Positions 59,766 to 64,000 of a stretch of 64,000 nt of DNA are shown in pieces. This DNA comes from Selenomonas sp. TAMA-11512. GTDB lineage: Bacteria > Bacillota > Negativicutes > Selenomonadales > Selenomonadaceae. Below the pieces are notes generated by a model. It was not told the DNA's origin, did not search any database, and saw only the letters and a program-made list of their open reading frames with translations. The stretch covers positions 1,885,001-1,949,000 of the forward strand of contig NZ_AP029018.1 of the NCBI RefSeq assembly GCF_037076525.1, given 5' to 3'. A program made the translations under genes and the position numbers. Every line of letters starts with the position of its first letter. Position 1 is the first letter of the stretch.

Positions 59766-60716
59766 TCATTTCTGGTCGATTGCTGCCACCTCATCGGTCA
59801 GCCGCTTAAAAATTTCCGCTACGGGCAAAATTTCCTTGATTCTCGTCATGCGTTCGCCGCTGAAACACAGTCCCGTTTCAATATCTCCCTGTTCCGCGCG
59901 AATGAGCGACTTGATGATACAGAAACGATGCGAACACACCTTGAGACAGGACTCACAGGATTTCGGCGGCACATTGCCGACTAAAATCTTCTCCGAAAAC
60001 GGATTTCGAAGCGCCTGTCCCGGCAGACCGACCGGACTGTGAATGATCCTCACGTCATCCGGCTCCGCCTTGAGATACAGCTCCTTTAGGGCCGGAGCCG
60101 CGTTCGACTCCTCACTTGCCGCGAAGCGGGATCCCATTTGGACGCCATTGGCGCCCATGTTTATCAAATCAACAATGTCCTGACCGGAAAATATACCGCC
60201 TGCTGCAATCACAGGTATGTCGACGGCGGCACGAATACCGGGGATCAGATCACGCACCGACTGGTCGGTGCCGAGATGACCTCCCGCCTCCTTGCCTTCA
60301 ACGACAATCGCCGCTGCGCCAAGACGTTGCGAAATCTTTGCTAATTTAACAGAGGATACAATCGGCACGATTGGCGTTCCGGACTCTTTTCCGAGCGGAA
60401 ACATATCGCGGGAAAATCCTGCACCGGCAACGACGAGATCAATTCCCTCGTCAATAGCCGTCTTAATCATCTGACTGAAGCCGCTGGCCGCAAACATGAT
60501 GTTGATGCCGATGATGCCCTTCGTCATGGAGCGAGCCATGCGGATCTCATAGCGCAGCTCCTCCGGTGTGATGCCGGATGCCGCGATGAGCCCTATGCCG
60601 CCCTCGTTTGCGACAGCTGCAGCCAGTCTGGCCATAGACAATCGTACAGCCATGCCGCCCTGGATGATCGGAACACGTGCAATCTTATTGCCGATTCTGA
60701 GCTCTGGAAGTTTCAA
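59766..60716 (-). CDS. FabK-like NAD(P)H flavin oxidoreductase (nitronate monooxygenase family) with Cys cluster
   Basis: A 316-residue FMN TIM-barrel. It reads LRIGNKIARVPIIQGGMAVR, IGINIMFAASGFSQMI, VVEGKEAGGHLGTDQSV, and VIAAGGIFSGQDIVDLINMG. The C-terminal part has cysteines at 254, 257, 261, 266 and 284 (SCESCLKVCSHRFC), as in anaerobe members that may hold an Fe-S cluster. It differs clearly from the FabK at 62969. Role unknown: a second enoyl-ACP reductase, or one for unsaturated or odd substrates. Start TTG at 60716 with GGGAGGAG 5 bases upstream. Confidence 0.85.
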   Translation of the reverse strand: MKLPELRIGNKIARVPIIQGGMAVRLSMARLAAAVANEGGIGLIAASGITPEELRYEIRMARSMTKGIIGINIMFAASGFSQMIKTAIDEGIDLVVAGAGFSRDMFPLGKESGTPIVPIVSSVKLAKISQRLGAAAIVVEGKEAGGHLGTDQSVRDLIPGIRAAVDIPVIAAGGIFSGQDIVDLINMGANGVQMGSRFAASEESNAAPALKELYLKAEPDDVRIIHSPVGLPGQALRNPFSEKILVGNVPPKSCESCLKVCSHRFCIIKSLIRAEQGDIETGLCFSGERMTRIKEILPVAEIFKRLTDEVAAIDQK

Positions 60717-60790
60717 CTTAACTCCTCCCACCGCAAGCGGAGCACTTTCCGCCGTCCCTTCGGGATCGCGGATGTCCACCTTTAGAAAAT

Positions 60791-60810
60791 CCCGTGAACG
60801 GATTCACGGG
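60791..60810 (-). terminator. Hairpin 1 after acpP (attenuator)
   Basis: CCCGTGAA / TTCACGGG with a 4-base loop, then ATTTTCT on the minus strand. Together with the next hairpin it separates acpP from the flavoprotein gene, so part of the transcripts may stop after acpP. Confidence 0.65.
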
Positions 60811-60824
60811 ACGCTTCTAAAGGC

Positions 60825-60852
60825 GATGAAGCATCAACGTACATGCTTCATC
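60825..60852. other. Hairpin 2 after acpP
   Basis: GATGAAGCAT / ATGCTTCATC, 10-bp perfect arms, 15 bases after the acpP stop. It probably protects the acpP 3' end. Confidence 0.6.
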
Positions 60853-60866
60853 TGTGGATGCTCAAC

Positions 60867-61097
60867 TTACTTGTTCTGGTCAATGTAGGTTACAACATCC
60901 TGAACCGTCTTGATCTTCTCAGCGGACTCATCCGGAATTTCAACTCCGAACTCCTCCTCAAATGCCATGATCAGCTCGACAATGTCCAAGGAATCAGCAC
61001 CCAGATCGTCAATGAACGTGGACTCGAGCGAAACCTCATCAGCCTCAACACCGAGCTGCTCAACAACAATACTCCTCACCTTTTCAAATGTTGCCAT
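60867..61097 (-). CDS. acpP: Acyl carrier protein
   Basis: A 76-residue acidic four-helix protein that carries acyl chains on a phosphopantetheine at Ser in [20 protein letters not shown]. The ATG at 61097 has GAGGAGGTGACGCAC upstream. It lies between fabG and the FabK-like gene, the normal place for acpP. Confidence 0.98.
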   Translation of the reverse strand: MATFEKVRSIVVEQLGVEADEVSLESTFIDDLGADSLDIVELIMAFEEEFGVEIPDESAEKIKTVQDVVTYIDQNK

Positions 61098-61143
61098 GTG
61101 CGTCACCTCCTCTCATTCGGATTTCAATAATATTTCTGATTTA

Positions 61144-61887
61144 TTACATCACCATGCCGCCATCCACATGGATAACCTGGCCCGTGATATAAGCTGCTTG
61201 ATCGGATGCGAGAAAGAGAACAGCCTCTGCCACATCCTCCGGCGCTCCCATGCGCCCCAATGGAATTTCCGTCGACAGCTTCTCCTTGACATCGTCCGGA
61301 AGAACAGCTGTCATGTCGGTTTGAATGAAGCCGGGGGCGACCATGTTCACCGTGATTCCGCGTGACGCAAACTCCTTTGCCGCGGACTTGGAGAAGCCCA
61401 GGATCCCCGCCTTGGCAGCCGCGTAGTTCGTCTGCCCGACGTTCCCCATGAGACCGACAACCGACGTCATGTTGATGATCCGCCCATAGCGCTTCTTCAT
61501 CATGCGCTTGCCGGCAGCCTTTGTCAGATGGAAGACGCTCTTCAAATTCGTCGAGAGCACGGCATCGTAGTCCTCTTCCTTCATCCGGATGAGTAGCCCG
61601 TCGCGGGTGATGCCCGCGTTGTTGACGAGAATATCGATCTGACCGAACGCCTTGACGACCTCTTCCACCATGGCCTCGCAGGCTGCGCCGTCGGCGACAT
61701 TCGCTTTGATGAGGATGACTTCGCCGCCGAGCTTTTCAATCTCCGCCTTGACCTCGTTTGCCGCGGTCTCATTGCCGGCATAGTTGACGGCGACCTTTGC
61801 CCCCTCTTTCGCGAGGCGAAGGGCAATCGCGCGTCCGATGCCGCGGGAAGCGCCCGTGACAAGCGCAGACTTTCCATCTAAAAGCAT
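61144..61887 (-). CDS. fabG: 3-oxoacyl-ACP reductase
   Basis: A 247-residue SDR enzyme with [33 protein letters not shown], and the catalytic Ser-Tyr-Lys ([22 protein letters not shown]). The ATG at 61887 has AAGGAGG upstream. It starts one base after fabD ends. Confidence 0.97.
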   Translation of the reverse strand: MLLDGKSALVTGASRGIGRAIALRLAKEGAKVAVNYAGNETAANEVKAEIEKLGGEVILIKANVADGAACEAMVEEVVKAFGQIDILVNNAGITRDGLLIRMKEEDYDAVLSTNLKSVFHLTKAAGKRMMKKRYGRIINMTSVVGLMGNVGQTNYAAAKAGILGFSKSAAKEFASRGITVNMVAPGFIQTDMTAVLPDDVKEKLSTEIPLGRMGAPEDVAEAVLFLASDQAAYITGQVIHVDGGMVM

Positions 61888-61888
61888 A

Positions 61889-62830
61889 TTAACGAACCTC
61901 CTTGAAATAGTCAAGGGTTTTTTGCAGACTTTCCCGATCCTCGACGTTGAGGTTTTCAAGCGCCTTATCGATGCGCTTGTTAAATCCGCCCAGCGTTTTG
62001 CCGGGGCCGGCCTCAACGAAGACGTCGGCGCCAAATGCTTTCATCGTCTCTACGCAGTCGATCCAGAGCACCGGATGATCCGCCTGCAGGATGAGATTCT
62101 GCTTGATGTCCGCGGCCGACTGCTCGAGCTTTCCGGTGTAGTTCGAGACGACGGGCACGCTCGCGTCGCGAATCGTGACGTTGTCGAGCTCAGCGGCAAG
62201 CTTCTCCGCCGCCGGCTTCATGAGCGTCGAGTGGAACGGCGCCGACACCGGAAGGACGACCGCTTTGCGCGCGCCGGCTTCCTTCGCGAGCTCAACCGCC
62301 GCCTCGACCCCCGTCACCGTACCGGCGATGACGGTCTGTCCGGGGCAGTTGAAGTTCACCGCCTGCACGGCGCCCTTCTCCGACGCCTTCGCGCAGAGAT
62401 CGATGATGACCGGATCCTCCAGCCCGAGAATCGCCGCCATCGCGCCCTCACCGACGGGAACGGCCTCCTGCATATACATGCCGCGCTTGTGGACGAGGCG
62501 AACGGCATCGGCGAAATCGATGCTGCCCGCAAGGACAAGCGCCGAGTATTCGCCGAGGCTGTGCCCCGCGACAATGTCCGGCGAGATTCCCTGCTCTTCC
62601 AGGAGCTTCCCCGCGATGACGCTCATCGTAAGGATTGCCGGCTGCGTATTCTTCGTCAGGCGGAGGTCTTCCTCCGAGCCTTCAAAGCACATATTCTTGA
62701 TGGAATAGCCGAGTGCCTCGTCCGCTTCTTCAAAGAGACGCTTCGCCGTCGCATCGGACTCGTAGAAGTCCTTGCCCATGCCGACTTTCTGTGCTCCCTG
62801 TCCGGGGAATACAAACGCCAATTTATTCAT
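61889..62830 (-). CDS. fabD: Malonyl-CoA:ACP transacylase
   Basis: A 313-residue transacylase that loads malonate on ACP. It has [17 protein letters not shown], the nucleophile elbow [16 protein letters not shown], and the His in [20 protein letters not shown] is weak. Repeat copy D lies 88 bases upstream of its start, between fabK and fabD. Confidence 0.97.
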   Translation of the reverse strand: MNKLAFVFPGQGAQKVGMGKDFYESDATAKRLFEEADEALGYSIKNMCFEGSEEDLRLTKNTQPAILTMSVIAGKLLEEQGISPDIVAGHSLGEYSALVLAGSIDFADAVRLVHKRGMYMQEAVPVGEGAMAAILGLEDPVIIDLCAKASEKGAVQAVNFNCPGQTVIAGTVTGVEAAVELAKEAGARKAVVLPVSAPFHSTLMKPAAEKLAAELDNVTIRDASVPVVSNYTGKLEQSAADIKQNLILQADHPVLWIDCVETMKAFGADVFVEAGPGKTLGGFNKRIDKALENLNVEDRESLQKTLDYFKEVR

Positions 62831-62917
62831 ACAATCAACCTTTCTATGCCTTTGGGGTTTTTGCATCTCTGCCCGCCCCGCGCTCCGTCATTTTCGGACG
62901 GCTCTCCAATCGGATCA

Positions 62918-62960
62918 AGGAAACACTAATCTGACAGACTTCATTTTATCAGCGCTTCCT
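62918..62960. repeat. MITE-like dispersed element, copy D (43-base form)
   Basis: A shortened left end, AGGAAACACT, is joined to the full 33-base right arm (62928-62960), identical to copy A. It sits inside the fab operon, 8 bases after the fabK stop. Confidence 0.75.
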
Positions 62961-62968
62961 TAGGAGGG

Positions 62969-63919
62969 TTATCTCAGACGACTCTGCATGGAATCGACGA
63001 CGGCGGGAATCCCGCCGACGAGATCCTCAATGATCCTGGCGACCGGTTTGATGTCATGCAGCATGCCTGAAATCTGACCGATCATGACCGATCCGTTTTC
63101 GACATCACCCTTATGCGTCGCGAGATTGAGCTTGCCCGCCCCGAGCTTTTCAATCTCCTCGACAGGCGCATTCTTCCTCTCGAGCTCTTCAAACTCACGC
63201 GTGAGCTTATTCTTGATGACGCGCACCGGATGTCCCGTCGAACGCCCCGTGACGACCGTTGAACGATCCGATGCCTTCAGGACAAAATTCTTGTAGTTTG
63301 GATGCGCAATACACTCTTCGGAAAGAACGAAGCGTGTACCGATCTGAACGCCGGATGCGCCCAATGCGAAAACGGCCGTCATACCGCGGGAGTCACCGAC
63401 GCCGCCCGCCGCGATAACGGGCACGTCAACGGCATCCGCAATCTGCGGAACAAGCGCCATCGTCGTGATGTCGCCGACATGACCGCCCGACTCCGTGCCC
63501 TCCGCGATAACGGCATCCACGCCGGTGCGCACGAGGCGCTTCGCAAGTGCAACCGAAGCGACGACAGGAATGACCTTGCTGCCGATTCCCTTGAGTGCAG
63601 GGATGTATTCACCGGGATTGCCCGCGCCTGTCGTGACGACGGGAATGCGCTCATCGACGACGACCTTCATGACTTCCTTGACAAAAGGGGACATCAGCAT
63701 GATATTCACACCGAACGGCTTATCCGTCCACCCCTTACACTTTTGGATTTCCTTCTGCAGCAGATCCGGAGGCATGTGTCCAGCACCAATGATGCCGAGA
63801 CCGCCCGCATTCGAGACGGCAGAAGCAAGCTCAGCAGTACCAATCCAAGCCATACCACCCTGAAAGATTGGATACTTAATCCCCAAGAGTTTGCAGATCT
63901 GATTTTGTTCAAACATCAT
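62969..63919 (-). CDS. fabK: Enoyl-ACP reductase II (FabK)
   Basis: A 316-residue FMN enzyme for the last step of each elongation cycle. It has ICKLLGIKYPIFQGGMAWIG, NIMLMSPFVKEVMKVVVDE, AEGTESGGHVGDITTMALVP and VIAAGGVGDSRGMTAVFALG. Two adjoining ATGs fit: 63919 (overlaps the fabH TGA as ATGA) or 63916 (better spaced from GGAGG). Presence of FabK explains why no fabI is seen. Confidence 0.95.
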   Translation of the reverse strand: MMFEQNQICKLLGIKYPIFQGGMAWIGTAELASAVSNAGGLGIIGAGHMPPDLLQKEIQKCKGWTDKPFGVNIMLMSPFVKEVMKVVVDERIPVVTTGAGNPGEYIPALKGIGSKVIPVVASVALAKRLVRTGVDAVIAEGTESGGHVGDITTMALVPQIADAVDVPVIAAGGVGDSRGMTAVFALGASGVQIGTRFVLSEECIAHPNYKNFVLKASDRSTVVTGRSTGHPVRVIKNKLTREFEELERKNAPVEEIEKLGAGKLNLATHKGDVENGSVMIGQISGMLHDIKPVARIIEDLVGGIPAVVDSMQSRLR

Positions 63920-64000
63920 TTGTCCTCCTTCGTCCAGCGCAGGATGCAGGATGCCCATGTCAGCCCCGCGCCGAAGCCTGCCAACGCAATGACATCGCCC
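63916..64000 (-). CDS. fabH: 3-oxoacyl-ACP synthase III (FabH), C-terminal fragment at window edge
   Basis: The last 27 codons are visible: GDVIALAGFGAGLTWASCIL and a basic end (RWTKEDK, then TGA). GFGAGLTW is the typical FabH C-terminus. The gene continues beyond 64000 and opens the fab operon visible here. Its stop overlaps fabK. Confidence 0.9.
   Translation of the reverse strand, partial: GDVIALAGFGAGLTWASCILRWTKEDK

Overview
The window looks like chromosome of a diderm Firmicute of the class Negativicutes, most likely family Selenomonadaceae (Selenomonas, Centipeda or Mitsuokella type). The core genes are Firmicute-like: floA/nfeD, a yqeY-rpsU pair, an LCP wall ligase, DUF951-ychF, and a fabH-fabK-fabD-fabG-acpP-fabF-rnc operon using FabK rather than FabI. 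Beside them are outer-membrane functions: ADP-heptose synthesis, heptosyltransferases, an LptD-like barrel, TonB-ExbBD and an RND pump. meso-DAP dehydrogenase and DapF fit a DAP-type wall. Base composition is GC-rich, with AT-rich promoters. Shine-Dalgarno sites are strong and TTG or GTG starts are frequent. No rRNA, tRNA, CRISPR array, prophage or transposase gene was seen.

Layout. 1-4813 (minus): floA (cut by the edge), nfeD, yqeY, rpsU, then the LCP-YgjP-HIT operon. 5108-8241 (plus): a DASS anion symporter and an AzgA-type purine permease. 8305-11137 (minus): dapF and a heavy-metal P-type ATPase behind a double CsoR-like operator. 11326-12039 (plus): PHP phosphatase. 12121-23764 (minus): Cof phosphatase, CocE-type hydrolase, and an LPS inner-core cluster with gmhB, hldD, two rfaE1-type kinases, rfaE2, two GT9 heptosyltransferases, an LptD-like protein and an unknown exported protein. 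24003-28671 (minus): ddh, feoAB with a Cys-rich companion under a Fur box, and an orphan CheB. 28725-35819: DUF951, ychF, a pRiA4b-ORF3-like protein, a ClpX paralogue (plus), a phosphohexomutase and a Tim44-like membrane protein. 35823-39692: three small unknown genes, serC (plus), a metal-binding membrane protein and eno.

39803-49450 (minus) is an iron and flavin redox region. ExbB-ExbD-TonB come first, then FTR1 permease, P19/Tp34 periplasmic iron protein, a DUF2318 membrane protein, two FtsX-type permeases, an ATPase and an FMN-binding lipoprotein. A terminator follows, then a NusG-domain-II protein and a Gx-transporter protein that resemble EetA/EetB of flavin-based extracellular electron transfer. 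49820-53060 holds an HMA2-like protein, a one-helix membrane protein, a domain-permuted AhpF-like reductase and ahpC under Fur/PerR-like boxes. 53258-57664 is an RND efflux pair. 57792-64000 is rnc and the fatty-acid operon, which contains an extra FabK-like flavoprotein with a Cys cluster.

The least expected non-coding signal is a family of four related elements ending in AGGAAGC-CTGATAAA inverted repeats (27800, 31920, 50205, 62918). It resembles a MITE, and one copy supplies the stop codon of cheB.
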